Positions 17,109 through 26,886 of a stretch of DNA of 63,562 nucleotides are shown here, piece after piece (the first letter of the stretch is position 1; each line of letters starts with the position of its first letter). The position numbers and the translations under genes are program-made. Source of the stretch: Nitrososphaerota archaeon. GTDB lineage: Archaea > Thermoproteota > EX4484-205 > JAAOZP01. The stretch covers positions 1-63,562 of the forward strand of contig JAAOZP010000016.1 in the NCBI GenBank assembly GCA_011605725.1. The letters run 5' to 3'. Under the pieces are notes generated by a model. It was not told the origin of the DNA. It did not search any database and saw only the letters and a program-made list of their open reading frames with translations.

Positions 17109-17242
17109 GCCGGCGTAGTGCGCGTGCGCGTAGCTCAGCAGGTAGTTCAACAGCCTAGAGCAGCGGGCTGTTAACCTAATTGGACAGATACCCGTTGGTC
17201 GGAATCGCTTGGACGCCGAAAGTTCGAGTCTTCCCGCCGGCG
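17109..17242 (+). tRNA. tRNA-Asn(GTT) with probably four introns
   Basis: Acceptor GCCGGCG (17109-17115) pairs with CGCCGGC at 17235-17241. Four extra stretches must be removed for a normal cloverleaf: about 15 nt of TAGTGCGCGTGCGCG between acceptor and D-stem, about 13 nt in the D-loop ending CTA before GAGC, about 16 nt at the canonical site after loop CTGTTAA (anticodon GTT, stem GCGGG/CCCGT), and about 17 nt inside the T-stem between GGAA and G (loop TTCGAGT). The mature length is then about 73 nt. A second GCCGGCG copy at 17101 could be an alternative 5' end. Confidence 0.8.
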
Positions 17243-17319
17243 CTAGTGTATATTTATATTTTTTAAAACTAAGACAGGAAGATGTTCATAAGCTATGACG
17301 ATTTCTTTTAGAGGATTAT

Positions 17320-17335
17320 TTAGCGCACACGCTAA
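17320..17335. repeat. GC-alternating imperfect palindrome
   Basis: TTAGCGCACACGCTAA lies between tRNA-Asn and the toxin-partner gene. It is a near-palindrome of the dispersed alternating purine-pyrimidine family. Confidence 0.6.
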
Positions 17336-17418
17336 CCGTCCGAGGGAATTTCTTGGAAAGATATTGATGTAGAAACCGATTATAACCTTTTTTTGAGGCT
17401 AAGAGAGTTTTGTAGGAA

Positions 17419-17432
17419 CTAGCGCACGCTAG
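17419..17432. repeat. GC-alternating palindrome
   Basis: CTAGCGCACGCTAG lies 30 bases beyond the stop of the toxin-partner gene at 17463. Its arms CTAGCG/CGCTAG are perfect. It might mark the end of that operon. Confidence 0.6.
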
Positions 17433-17462
17433 AAGGTTAAAGAAAGGAGTAAAAGATAGTAG

Positions 17463-18044
17463 CTAAAGGAGATTCGCCGCTTCTTCAACGATATCTATCG
17501 CCTTATCAATCATCGTAATCTTCTCTTCATCATTCATACCCTTGGAATCAAAGGACGCAATAAAATGGAACCTGTCTCCTTCGCTTCTGAGCGGGATATA
17601 AAAGATTATCTTGATCCCGCTCTTTCTGGTTAACTCCTCCGCGATCTCGTCGGCGTGTCTCAGCCAGTCGACTAATTTCTTCGAAGCCTTTTCAACCTCT
17701 TTCCATTTCTTCCTATCGCATATCATGTCCCACAGCTGGAAGGTGTCGAACATCCAGCGCTTCCGGCGGGACTCCCGCTCTAAGTAACCGTCAATAACTT
17801 CGGAGGGATCTCCTCGTGTTGGAGACCAGATGAAGATTCTGCCTTCAACGTCCTCATGCACCTCAGGGTATGCCCCACTACCTCTTACACACCATTTAAG
17901 CTTGGTTCCTTCGGGGAATTTGAAGTGAGGTTCCTTCTCTATATAATAGTCCGGTGGACTTAACCTCTCTCTTATAACCTCTGGGATATCGTACCGCTTG
18001 CGCAGGTGTTCCTTCACCCTCACTGCAAACTCATCCTCATTCAA
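17463..18044 (-). CDS. Putative partner (immunity-like) protein of the giant nuclease-tipped protein
   Basis: The 193-residue soluble, charged protein starts four bases inside the end of the giant gene (A-T-G-A overlap), so it is translationally coupled. Its C-terminal domain reads A-D-E-I-A-E-E-L, G-I-K-I-I-F-Y-I, then F-I-A-S-F-D-S-K-G-M-N-D-E-E and a final helix. It matches the end of the 219-residue protein at 37.55 kb ([27 protein letters not shown]). The N-terminal halves differ. Both proteins directly follow a gene ending in a PD-(D/E)XK-like domain. That layout is expected of an immunity or antitoxin protein, but no known immunity family is recognised. Confidence 0.75.
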   Translation of the reverse strand: MNEDEFAVRVKEHLRKRYDIPEVIRERLSPPDYYIEKEPHFKFPEGTKLKWCVRGSGAYPEVHEDVEGRIFIWSPTRGDPSEVIDGYLERESRRKRWMFDTFQLWDMICDRKKWKEVEKASKKLVDWLRHADEIAEELTRKSGIKIIFYIPLRSEGDRFHFIASFDSKGMNDEEKITMIDKAIDIVEEAANLL

Positions 18045-21000
18045 CTGCTAGGCACCTCCTGCACAATCTCTATGTAGAGCCTTCCGGTGTTTTCGTCTAT
18101 CCAGACGATGATGATTATATAAGCATTCACGTCCTTCCTGACCTCATCGAAGAACTCAAGGCCGTGTTCCTTGATAAGCCGAATGTATCCTAGCTCTTCT
18201 TTTAGCTGTTTCCAAGCTTTCTCGTACTGTGTCTCAATATCTTCTAGATTCGCAGTAGACTTGACCTCCACAACTATTAGCCCTCCATCTTCGGATTCGG
18301 CAACGATATCCACGTGTCTCCCCGTATCAGGGATTGGCCTCTCTTTCTGTATTTTATCCCTACTTACCTTCTTCCGGAGTACGGGTACTTCTCCACTATC
18401 TTTCATCCTCCCAAACATGATATCCCTCACCATGTCCCCGTATTCTTGAGTTCGGCCGGCCTGCACCAATTCCTTAAGCCTCTGGTAGACTTCCTCTGAT
18501 TCTTGAATCATAACTTCTAGGTATGAACGAATAATGATATACTCCAACACATTAGCTCCTGAGGGCACGTTAATTTCGAGAGTACTAGTGCCGCAAGTGG
18601 CATACCTTGCGTTATCGAAGTAGGCCACCAACTTTAACTCGCCCTTCTTAATCTTTTCTCGTAATGCTTCAACGTTATAATATCCAAATACCTCTCTCAG
18701 CTCCTCAACCAGTTTAATTCTTTCCCGTCCCTCTAATGGAATTTTAAGGTAGTACTTCTCTCCCTCTTTCCACTCCCGGACGGAGATCGGAACGATTGAT
18801 TTATGACCTTCACACTCTATTATTAATAAGTTCCCCTCAGTACTTAATGTAGCACTATGCCAAGATCCATCCTTAAAAATAAGGCGAAAATCTCCGTCCT
18901 CATAGAATATGAACGAGATTTCAGCTCCATATATACTTCTTTGCATGAGTTGCGCTTTCATGGATGCTCCGTGCCTTTCACTCCAACTTTGTGGTTCTAC
19001 TTTCTTTATCTCTATCTCCCTTCCATCCACCATTAATCCATCTTTTGGACTGAAGACAAAATTAGAACCTCTAGACTTGAAGTGAACAGAGTAATCATAT
19101 TTGATGATAATAATTTCAACTTCTTTTTCAACCAGCTCCTTCAAAAGTCTTGCGGGGACACGGACATGGAGGAGATTGTTTGCTTCTTCTTTCTTTGTTG
19201 ACCACTCAAAAATCTTTCCATCCTCCTTCCTTATAGCTCTGATTAAGTAGAGGCCTTTTTCAAACAGTCCTCCATGCCTTACATATCCTGATGAGGGTAT
19301 TACTATTTTAAATCTATCAACAATTCTTTCCGTATTCTCAAACCTTAGCGTCTCCTCCAAAGCTGAAGCTTCAGATCTCATCAATTGAAATACCGTTACT
19401 GTAGCCAACATGCAGTTTCTCTGCACACTCTCGGGGTACTTGAACACTTTTTCGACAACACTTCTAAGCTTGGAGTTAGCAACTTCCCTATTGCCCCCGG
19501 ATGATGCGAGGGCTTCGCCGTAAACTCTTTTCAAAACGTCTAGGAGCCATTTCGCAGCATCGTATCCATCGGACCCAAGGTTTCTCTTAACGCAGTTTAC
19601 CAGCTCCAGGGCCTCGTTAGCGAGTTGAGTATCAGAGATAGAGTTATAGAAGGCTAAGATATCGTTCTCAATATTCTTAACGTATTCCTCGCTTTCCCTC
19701 TTAGCTTTCTCAATCGCCTCATCGCAGGTCTCTCCCTTCTTGACATAATCAGTTATTTTTCTAACTACATCTATCCTCTTCTCCCCGCTCAGCGCCTTAA
19801 GCCATTCAACGTTCTTCGCTAAAGTGTTTACAACATCCAGTGCCTGCGAGTCGGTTAGGCTGCTGAGCAGAATGGATTTGAGAAGCCCCTCCTTGAAATC
19901 TCTTCCAAATATGCTTCCCAGGAGCTCGCTAACGCTCTTCACCTGCTCGTAGAAAACCCTCTTATCCACGCTCGTCCAGACTATCCTCGTTTCAACTGTT
20001 TGGACTCCTACGAACGCGCCCGATGAGTATGAGAATAATAGCGTTTGAAGGTCCTTGCCGGTGTAGATTACCGTCGATGTCTCCCCATTTGGATAGACTA
20101 TGCTCAGGAGGCCCTGGTCAACTATGCCCCTCTGAGCCAGTTCAGCCTGGGTTATCGTCAGCGTTTCCCCGCTTGGCTTCGCAAGCAATCCAAGCTGGAG
20201 GCCCAGCGTGCTTGCCGATACGACGGCGGGCAAATAGCTTCCACCGTACAACGCCTTAGCCACGCCATCCTCGCCAACAACTATGCTCGTCCCACCTATT
20301 CTCCCGCCGAGAAGCATCTTGTTAAGCTCCCCTGTCTCAAGCGGGTTCTCATTGGGAACAAGCATCACCGAGGGGTCTTCAAGCCTCAGGACCATGCCGT
20401 CCCCGAATCTTATTGAGCCATCCATCCCCAGGATCCCCCTATCCATGCTAAGCTTCCCTTCTGAGAACCTGAACGCGTTTAACCCGAAGCTTTTCTCAAC
20501 CTGTTGCCTAAGGACAACCTTGATGCTTTGAAGGTCCTCCTTGAGGAGCTCGAAAATGGCTGGGGTGTGCTGCTCAGCCTTGAACGCGAAGACCATGTAG
20601 CTTTCTTCTCCAACAGTCTTCTCCCCGGCGTATGCCAGCATGCCTTCGATGACCACGTTTCCCCTTGCGAACTTGAATCTAACAACCGTCCCCTTTTGGA
20701 TGCTTGGGTAGAGCTTGACCCCTAGGCTCTTCTCGACACCCACCTCTATCCCTTCGTTGCTTATGCTGAGTATCCTCGCAACATCTGGGCCAAGCTTAGC
20801 CAGCTGCTCCAACGCCGCCTTTACCTCCGCTCGACGAAGCATCTCGACGAAGTCTCCCCTAGCTATTTGGGACAGCTGGAGGGCTTCCTCTGGGCTTAAC
20901 GTTAACAGGGGGCTTAGCTCAGACATTAGCGACGGGCTTGCGAGCCATTCCATCAGGTTTCCAGCATGCTGGCTTAGGAAGCCCTTGTCCATCTCAGACA

Positions 21001-24000
21001 TCCATTTAAGAATGCTCGCGACGTACAGGGCTTGCTGCCTGCTCTTCAAAGCGTTGTCGAGGACCATGCTCAGGAGCTCCTCCGTGTTTGAAACGTGCAG
21101 ATACTGGTAGAGTTTGCCCATTCTGTCCGCGATTGAGCATGCTAATGGCGTTCCCCATTTCTCCTCAATCCCGTAGAGCCTTCCGTAGATTTCAGGGCTG
21201 TTCCTGAGCTCGCTCGGCATCCTCATCATCGCAACATCCAGGGCTACCTCCCTCCCAACGTATGCTCCGAACGGAACCCCGATCAACGCTCCTATTATTG
21301 AGGCCCTCGTGCTGTCGTCCATAGTAGGGTCCGCTAAAGCCCTGATTGGTGCTACGATTACTCCGAACGGGCTTACCGTCAAGGCCTCGATAGCGTTCCC
21401 TGTTTGAGAGTAGACCAGTAATGCGTTCATCGTGCTCCACCCGAGGCTGACGGCTGTTATCAGCCCCGCTAAAGGCTGGAGCCCCGGGGTCAGCCACATC
21501 GCCGTCATTGCCGCTGTGGAGGCGAAGCCCATTAGGAAGCCTCCTACGGTTTCAAACGGATGCCTGGCGATGGTTCTTCCGACGTCGAAGCCCTCGAAGG
21601 TTTCGAGAAGCCTTTGTTTAGCAACAAGCCTCCCGTTCCTAAGAACCTTAATTACGAAGTCGCATCTCACCTGGGAGGGCCAGTATGCAGTGTTCTCGCT
21701 GAAACTATCGTACTCTCCCTCGAAAGTCCTCCTCACCCATGCTGTGAAGGCCAAGGAGCACGATGTTCCGCCAGGGGGAACCGGGAGGAGCCAGCTGCTT
21801 GGCTCGGCAACGGGTATCGAGGCTATCCTCTCAACAGTACCTTCTAAGAGCTGGGCCTGCGGGGCTTCTCCAGCGATGCGCTCAACCTCAAGGGTGTTCT
21901 CAGCCTCTATTACAACCTGGTAGGTCAACGTATCCCCGGTTGGGTTCGCTACAGCAACTCTCAGGGTATTCTGTTTCCCAAGCATCCCAAGTTCATTTCT
22001 CTCTATAGAGGCTGAGAGAACCTTCATGCTGAACCTTATCGGGTTTCCTTGGGAAACGCTTGCCCTCTTAACAACGTACCCCTCGCCCTCATACTTCTTA
22101 GCAAGGCTCTCGTCAAGGGTTTCGCAGACGAGCTCAAGCATTTCGCCGCCCTCGACAACCTTGGGGACAAGGTAGTACTTCGTCGGGTCATTATACTTAG
22201 ATCTAACAATGTTTTCAGGAACGTTGGATTCGATTAACATCCTTCCGCCGGCATCCGCCTCAACGTTTCTCTCGGCGAGCTCCCACCTCTCCCCAGACTC
22301 CTCCTTTCTGACGGTAATTGGCACTTGGTACTTCTCCCAGTGGAAAACCCTGTACCTTACGAAGCCACCCTCAAGGTAGTAAAGCTTGTAGAGGTCTACG
22401 ACGTAGCTTACTTTCTCCTTCTTATTGAACTCCTTAATATACGGCGGGGTCGGGTATTGGTTTGCAACGCTCTCCTCAAAGGTGCCTATGAATTTCTTGT
22501 TCTCAATCTTATAGAACGCCTCATACTTCTCGTTTTGGGGAACATTGTCCGGCTTATTCTCAACATCGCCCTGGTAGATCCACTCGCCATAGCCGCCGAC
22601 ATGGACGCTGACATCGTCGACATAGAGCTCGCTGTTCTCAGAGGCTACGAAAGAGATGGTGTAGTATCCTGCTTGACTGAAGACGTCTCCGGAGTTCCTT
22701 AGAAACCTGCTCCAACCGCTGCTTCCACCTAAAGCGAAGACATGCGCGGAGCCGTCTGGCTTCTTTATCGCTACTGCCCCGCTTCCGCTCAGGATGTACC
22801 AGAAGTCTAAGACTGGGTTTGAGCCTCCTGCGTCGAAGTAGAATGTCTGCCTCCACGCTCCCCTTCCGTTCCTCGTTGCTATTCTGAGGCTACTAGGGCT
22901 GCTCCGATACGTTGAGGAGCACACTTCTCCGCTTGCATCACCAATGCTTTCGAAGCTCCAGCCCACGCTGGATGAAATATTTCCGTTAGCGACGTACTCG
23001 TGGAACGGGTAGGTTACATACTTATAATAATGGTAGAGTAGTTTCCAGGTTGCGTTGTAAACATCGTAATAGGATGTTTCCTTTATTATCGTGGTCGTGT
23101 TGTGCTTCTCAGCCACGTAGCGGGGATCCATTCTTGTTAAAAGCTGAGCCTCCAGCTCGGTTACTATGCCCAGGTATGTTTTAGAAGTCCAGTTCAAAAC
23201 CTCTGGAGCATAAACCCATGTCGACATATCGTAGGTTTCAGGAGTCTTGTTCACGTAGCCCTTGAAGACCCAGCCCCATTTCTCCTCGTAACGCGTCTCG
23301 TTCCAAGCCCTGTAGTAAGGTCTCAATTCGTAAACATCGTAGACTGGTTTCAAGAGTGTTGCGATGACGTAGTACTGCTTAACCTCCCTGGTGACTGTTT
23401 CAAGCCTCGTTAAGGTTTCTTCATAGGGCTCTACTCCGCATCCTTTGTAAATCATTCCCTGGCTGCTAACCCAGCTCCTCAGGCTCTGCTCAACAACCTG
23501 CTTAGAGCCCTCAGCGTCCTCCCTGGATTGGAAGCCCTTCGCATAATTAGGCAAATCATCTATACTAACCTTCTTCTCCTCGTACCCGTTTTGGACGACA
23601 ACCTGGTATGCCTTCCTTGTCTCCCAGTGGGAGGTGTCGATTCTACGGTATGTCCTCCACGCTATTACGTCGCCGTCCACCTGCTTCTCCCCAGTCTTGT
23701 ACAGCCTTGCCGAGCATGGTCCCTGCGAGGAGTAATAGTAGTACTCCTCCCCGTGCTCGTCGGTAGCCCTAACCAGCTCTCCTGTTTGAAGCATCCTCTC
23801 GAAGTCGGCCTTCTTTATCTCAACAGTTCCGAGGACGTGGAGCCTTGAGACCGGGGAGGTTTTTTCGAAGACGTAGACAGTTATTTTCTCCCTGACTTCC
23901 TCTATGACGTAGCCGTCCCTGCTCATCATCACAGCCTCATAATGACTACTCGTCTCCTTTACGAACTCAAGCTCGTATGATTCGACCCAGACCTGCTTCT

Positions 24001-25378
24001 CAACCTCCCTAATCTCAGCCGCTTCAAAAAACCCGGGATGAGCGTAGAGGTAGTTCTGGGCATCCCCGTATGTTTCGAACTCAGCCTTAACCTCGTACCT
24101 AGCAACCCTGACGGTCGGGACGATGGCGTACCTTGTCTCAACCCGCGTAACCTCCCTTGTCTCAGTCTTCAGAACGGTGTTGGAGGCTATTCGCGTGGCG
24201 TTAGCGTTTTTCTTAACCTCATCCTCCTTGGCCCGCGCTTCCTCAAGGCTTTCAAAGGGGCCGTAGGTCTCCTCTCTGCTTCTATAGCCAACCAGAACGT
24301 ATCTTTTATCCCAGACCTTAATCTCGCTCGAGCTGCTCTGAGAGTAAACGTCGTAGACAGTTGTCTTGTTGCTCGTCTTCCTATATATCGCGTAGCCCAT
24401 AGCGTTAAGGGGTATGGTTACGGCTACGCTTCCAGCATCATCCCTCTCAATGCTTATGCTACTTAAATCGTAGCTTGAAAGCATGCTCAGCTGGGACTCG
24501 TTCTTAATAGCGCTGGCAAGCTCGTCGCTGCTCCAACCCTCGGCGATGGCTTTAGAGACAATGCTTCTAAGCCTGTCCTCGCTGAACCTGGCCTCCTCAG
24601 CGAAGCTAAGCGAAATACTTCTGAACGGTATCTCGGCGCTCAAGACGAGGATGGTTAGGATTATCCCTGTCGAAGCCTTCCTTATGCTTCTATCCTTAAA
24701 CAGGGAGAGCCTGTTTTTCTCAACATTGCCCCCTGCCTTTTCACCGTTGACCCGGGCTACGATCCCTACGATGGTGGGGATTAGCATTGAGTCTATGAAT
24801 AAGCCTGGGAAGCCGTATGCTGAAAGGATTGTGAGCATTAAAAAGAATAATGCTATTGTTGAGATGAGCCTTCCAAACCCTATCCAGAGTCTTTCTCCCG
24901 CCAAAGAAGTTAGCAGCCAGACCAGGGGAAGGGCGAACAGGAGTGAGGCGATTACTCCTCCTCCATAGCTTATCGCTATTAGCCCAAACGAATTCTGAGG
25001 GCTTGCTGAGAATAAAGCGTGGTAGCCGATGGAGAGCATTACGGCTAAGCATGTGAGGCTTGAGACGGAGAGGAATGCGAAGCCCTTAACAAGCTTTCTA
25101 CCGTTCCTCCTTAAACCCTCCGCGATGCCCTCACGCCTAATTATGAATAGTGAGGCGGCGTAGGTTAACGCCAGCAGCATGTTTAGGAGAAGGAAGGCAA
25201 CAACCATTGTTAGAACCAACTTAACCGTCGAGACGCCGCTGACGATCAGCAGAGCGATATCTGGAGCCAGGAGGAGGAGCAAGCCCGTTACAATGAAGTA
25301 GGCTGTTGCCGCACTGGCCAAGCATATTGGCCAAGCTTTAACAAGGCCTACGAGAGCCCTGAGCCTCTGCTTGCTCAT
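18041..25378 (-). CDS. Giant membrane-anchored protein with C-terminal PD-(D/E)XK nuclease-like domain (putative polymorphic toxin)
   Basis: The product has 2445 residues. Residues about 15-255 hold some eight hydrophobic segments. About 260-1270 are beta-rich and full of Tyr/Trp, with a jelly-roll, carbohydrate-binding-like part near 790-935. A second hydrophobic stretch lies at about 1275-1400 (F-L-M-G-F-A-S-T-A-A-M-T-A-M), followed by a mixed helical and beta region. The last about 110 residues have D2357 in H-V-D-I-V-A-E and E2371-V-K2373 in V-V-E-V-K-S-T, the PD-(D/E)XK nuclease layout. Size, hydrophobic pre-toxin zone, nuclease tip and a coupled small partner are the marks of polymorphic toxins. 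The part encoded at 18.0-19.4 kb looks more AT-rich than the rest, as for an exchanged tip. Function is inferred. Confidence 0.75.
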   Translation of the reverse strand: MSKQRLRALVGLVKAWPICLASAATAYFIVTGLLLLLAPDIALLIVSGVSTVKLVLTMVVAFLLLNMLLALTYAASLFIIRREGIAEGLRRNGRKLVKGFAFLSVSSLTCLAVMLSIGYHALFSASPQNSFGLIAISYGGGVIASLLFALPLVWLLTSLAGERLWIGFGRLISTIALFFLMLTILSAYGFPGLFIDSMLIPTIVGIVARVNGEKAGGNVEKNRLSLFKDRSIRKASTGIILTILVLSAEIPFRSISLSFAEEARFSEDRLRSIVSKAIAEGWSSDELASAIKNESQLSMLSSYDLSSISIERDDAGSVAVTIPLNAMGYAIYRKTSNKTTVYDVYSQSSSSEIKVWDKRYVLVGYRSREETYGPFESLEEARAKEDEVKKNANATRIASNTVLKTETREVTRVETRYAIVPTVRVARYEVKAEFETYGDAQNYLYAHPGFFEAAEIREVEKQVWVESYELEFVKETSSHYEAVMMSRDGYVIEEVREKITVYVFEKTSPVSRLHVLGTVEIKKADFERMLQTGELVRATDEHGEEYYYYSSQGPCSARLYKTGEKQVDGDVIAWRTYRRIDTSHWETRKAYQVVVQNGYEEKKVSIDDLPNYAKGFQSREDAEGSKQVVEQSLRSWVSSQGMIYKGCGVEPYEETLTRLETVTREVKQYYVIATLLKPVYDVYELRPYYRAWNETRYEEKWGWVFKGYVNKTPETYDMSTWVYAPEVLNWTSKTYLGIVTELEAQLLTRMDPRYVAEKHNTTTIIKETSYYDVYNATWKLLYHYYKYVTYPFHEYVANGNISSSVGWSFESIGDASGEVCSSTYRSSPSSLRIATRNGRGAWRQTFYFDAGGSNPVLDFWYILSGSGAVAIKKPDGSAHVFALGGSSGWSRFLRNSGDVFSQAGYYTISFVASENSELYVDDVSVHVGGYGEWIYQGDVENKPDNVPQNEKYEAFYKIENKKFIGTFEESVANQYPTPPYIKEFNKKEKVSYVVDLYKLYYLEGGFVRYRVFHWEKYQVPITVRKEESGERWELAERNVEADAGGRMLIESNVPENIVRSKYNDPTKYYLVPKVVEGGEMLELVCETLDESLAKKYEGEGYVVKRASVSQGNPIRFSMKVLSASIERNELGMLGKQNTLRVAVANPTGDTLTYQVVIEAENTLEVERIAGEAPQAQLLEGTVERIASIPVAEPSSWLLPVPPGGTSCSLAFTAWVRRTFEGEYDSFSENTAYWPSQVRCDFVIKVLRNGRLVAKQRLLETFEGFDVGRTIARHPFETVGGFLMGFASTAAMTAMWLTPGLQPLAGLITAVSLGWSTMNALLVYSQTGNAIEALTVSPFGVIVAPIRALADPTMDDSTRASIIGALIGVPFGAYVGREVALDVAMMRMPSELRNSPEIYGRLYGIEEKWGTPLACSIADRMGKLYQYLHVSNTEELLSMVLDNALKSRQQALYVASILKWMSEMDKGFLSQHAGNLMEWLASPSLMSELSPLLTLSPEEALQLSQIARGDFVEMLRRAEVKAALEQLAKLGPDVARILSISNEGIEVGVEKSLGVKLYPSIQKGTVVRFKFARGNVVIEGMLAYAGEKTVGEESYMVFAFKAEQHTPAIFELLKEDLQSIKVVLRQQVEKSFGLNAFRFSEGKLSMDRGILGMDGSIRFGDGMVLRLEDPSVMLVPNENPLETGELNKMLLGGRIGGTSIVVGEDGVAKALYGGSYLPAVVSASTLGLQLGLLAKPSGETLTITQAELAQRGIVDQGLLSIVYPNGETSTVIYTGKDLQTLLFSYSSGAFVGVQTVETRIVWTSVDKRVFYEQVKSVSELLGSIFGRDFKEGLLKSILLSSLTDSQALDVVNTLAKNVEWLKALSGEKRIDVVRKITDYVKKGETCDEAIEKAKRESEEYVKNIENDILAFYNSISDTQLANEALELVNCVKRNLGSDGYDAAKWLLDVLKRVYGEALASSGGNREVANSKLRSVVEKVFKYPESVQRNCMLATVTVFQLMRSEASALEETLRFENTERIVDRFKIVIPSSGYVRHGGLFEKGLYLIRAIRKEDGKIFEWSTKKEEANNLLHVRVPARLLKELVEKEVEIIIIKYDYSVHFKSRGSNFVFSPKDGLMVDGREIEIKKVEPQSWSERHGASMKAQLMQRSIYGAEISFIFYEDGDFRLIFKDGSWHSATLSTEGNLLIIECEGHKSIVPISVREWKEGEKYYLKIPLEGRERIKLVEELREVFGYYNVEALREKIKKGELKLVAYFDNARYATCGTSTLEINVPSGANVLEYIIIRSYLEVMIQESEEVYQRLKELVQAGRTQEYGDMVRDIMFGRMKDSGEVPVLRKKVSRDKIQKERPIPDTGRHVDIVAESEDGGLIVVEVKSTANLEDIETQYEKAWKQLKEELGYIRLIKEHGLEFFDEVRKDVNAYIIIIVWIDENTGRLYIEIVQEVPSS

Positions 25379-26886
25379 AGCCCCACCCTAGCCTCCTCGT
25401 AAGCGGTTATCCCATTTCTATTCTCAGCGGGATGTATCGTTACCTGGAAGCCTGAGCCAGCTATGCTGAACGAGACCCTTCCGTTAAAGTCCGTTACTCC
25501 GCCCTGGTCTGTTTCGAAGCACCTGACTCTTAACCCGGCTATGGGACTATTGTCGTGGGCCCAGAAAGCCCTAGCGTTAACACTACCACCATTTCTCTCA
25601 GCTGAGATTTTAATGTGGGTGAAGACAAGGGTTAGTTTAGGCAGCCTTGTTGTAAGCTCAAGCTCATCGCTCCTATTCTTGGAGAAGAAGCTTACTTTCC
25701 TTGAGATGTTTAGCTCCTCGAAGGCCTTAACTGTAGCCGAGCCCGTTTCAACGCCACCCCTAATCTTCTCCGTAACCCATCCGTTTGAACAAAAATAGCT
25801 TATCGTCTGGTTGAAGGAAATCGTTGAGCCGCTATTCGTCCATATCTCCGAGCCTATCAGCATTCCTCCAACAACCCTGGTGTCCCTCTTAATCTCGGTT
25901 ACGAGGTATCTGGCGGAGGTGAAGCCGACCTCATCACCATTACTTATCGCTACAGCAAGCCTGCGAATCCCGACTTCCCCGGAGCCCTCGTCATAAGCGG
26001 CATTGATAACGTAGCCTTCGCTGACGCTGACCGATGGAACACTGTCTCCAACCCTGATCAGGACGAGGCTTGTGAAAACCCAACAATCCCTGTTAACCCC
26101 TTTGAAGACTGCTTTCTGAACACTCCCAGGTGTTCCGCAGCCTGTTTTCTCAAACCCCTTCCAAACAGCCTTCCAGCTCATGTTTCTAACGCCGCTAACC
26201 TGGGGGAGCCTGAACTCGAAGATGTGAGTCGCTTCTCCGTCCAGCGTTGCTTCAGCAGCATGAGACTCAGCGTTTATCGTCCCGCTCCCCTCAAGCCTTA
26301 TCTCCATGCTTGCGTATCCTATGGTGAACGTGTCGCTACCAGTCCTGTTTGTCCAGACAGAGGCGTGGATTAGGAGCCTGACGGTATGGTTCCCAGGGCT
26401 AAGGGTTGCAGCCCTGGAATAGCAGCTTGACCACCAGTATCCTGTTAGCTCATAGACTTTAACACCGTCAACATAGACCCTCAGGTACTTGTCGAAGACA
26501 TACCAGCGGTTATCGTAGGGAGGTGTTTGAGGATTATGGTCGTCGCCGCAGACGTATACGATGCCCAAAACTCCTTGGGGAATGTTAACGCTGGCCACGC
26601 ATTCCTTAGCGTCGCCGTAGGTACTCGGACCATTCGTAACGATTGTGAGATAACCAGTCCCACCGTACCAGGCTCTTTCATCAACAGAGTAAGCTATGCT
26701 CACAGTATCTGCCCTAAGGCTATTCCAAGAGTAGGATGAGGGCGTTGCATAGACGGTTGGCCCAGTGGATGGAGGGATTAAGCCAGATAGGAGGAGGGAC
26801 GCGAGGACAGGTGAAAGCAGTAAGGCGTAGAGAAGACCCCTCGGGCAGGTGCGCCCAACCATTCCAAATATGTTGCGCGTGAGCAA
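25375..26886 (-). CDS. Secreted beta-rich protein, first gene of the giant-protein operon
   Basis: The 503-residue product has a signal peptide (hydrophobic residues about 18-36, then P-P-S-T-G-P-T-V-Y-A-T-P) and is otherwise an extracellular beta-sandwich protein rich in S, T, G, W and Y. A region near 60-190 resembles a jelly-roll (Y-G-G-T-G-Y-L-T-I-V, P-G-N-H-T-V-R-L-L-I-H-A), and the last about 75 residues look like a transthyretin/Ig-like fold (N-S-P-I-A-G-L-R-V-R-C, G-G-V-T-D-F-N-G-R-V-S-F). Its stop overlaps the start of the giant gene by four bases. It may help anchor or present the giant protein at the cell surface. Family not recognised. Confidence 0.65.
   Translation of the reverse strand: MLTRNIFGMVGRTCPRGLLYALLLSPVLASLLLSGLIPPSTGPTVYATPSSYSWNSLRADTVSIAYSVDERAWYGGTGYLTIVTNGPSTYGDAKECVASVNIPQGVLGIVYVCGDDHNPQTPPYDNRWYVFDKYLRVYVDGVKVYELTGYWWSSCYSRAATLSPGNHTVRLLIHASVWTNRTGSDTFTIGYASMEIRLEGSGTINAESHAAEATLDGEATHIFEFRLPQVSGVRNMSWKAVWKGFEKTGCGTPGSVQKAVFKGVNRDCWVFTSLVLIRVGDSVPSVSVSEGYVINAAYDEGSGEVGIRRLAVAISNGDEVGFTSARYLVTEIKRDTRVVGGMLIGSEIWTNSGSTISFNQTISYFCSNGWVTEKIRGGVETGSATVKAFEELNISRKVSFFSKNRSDELELTTRLPKLTLVFTHIKISAERNGGSVNARAFWAHDNSPIAGLRVRCFETDQGGVTDFNGRVSFSIAGSGFQVTIHPAENRNGITAYEEARVGL

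Noticed and set aside
17101..17115. Reading the duplicated GCCGGCG before tRNA-Asn as evidence for a split tRNA
   Set aside because: All tRNA parts lie in the right order on one strand and the second GCCGGCG gives a normal 5' end, so a split gene is not needed.
20023..25052. Many open frames of 60-160 codons opposite or in other frames of the giant gene
   Set aside because: They all lie inside one uninterrupted 7.3-kb coding frame on the minus strand, have odd composition and no family patterns. They are shadows.
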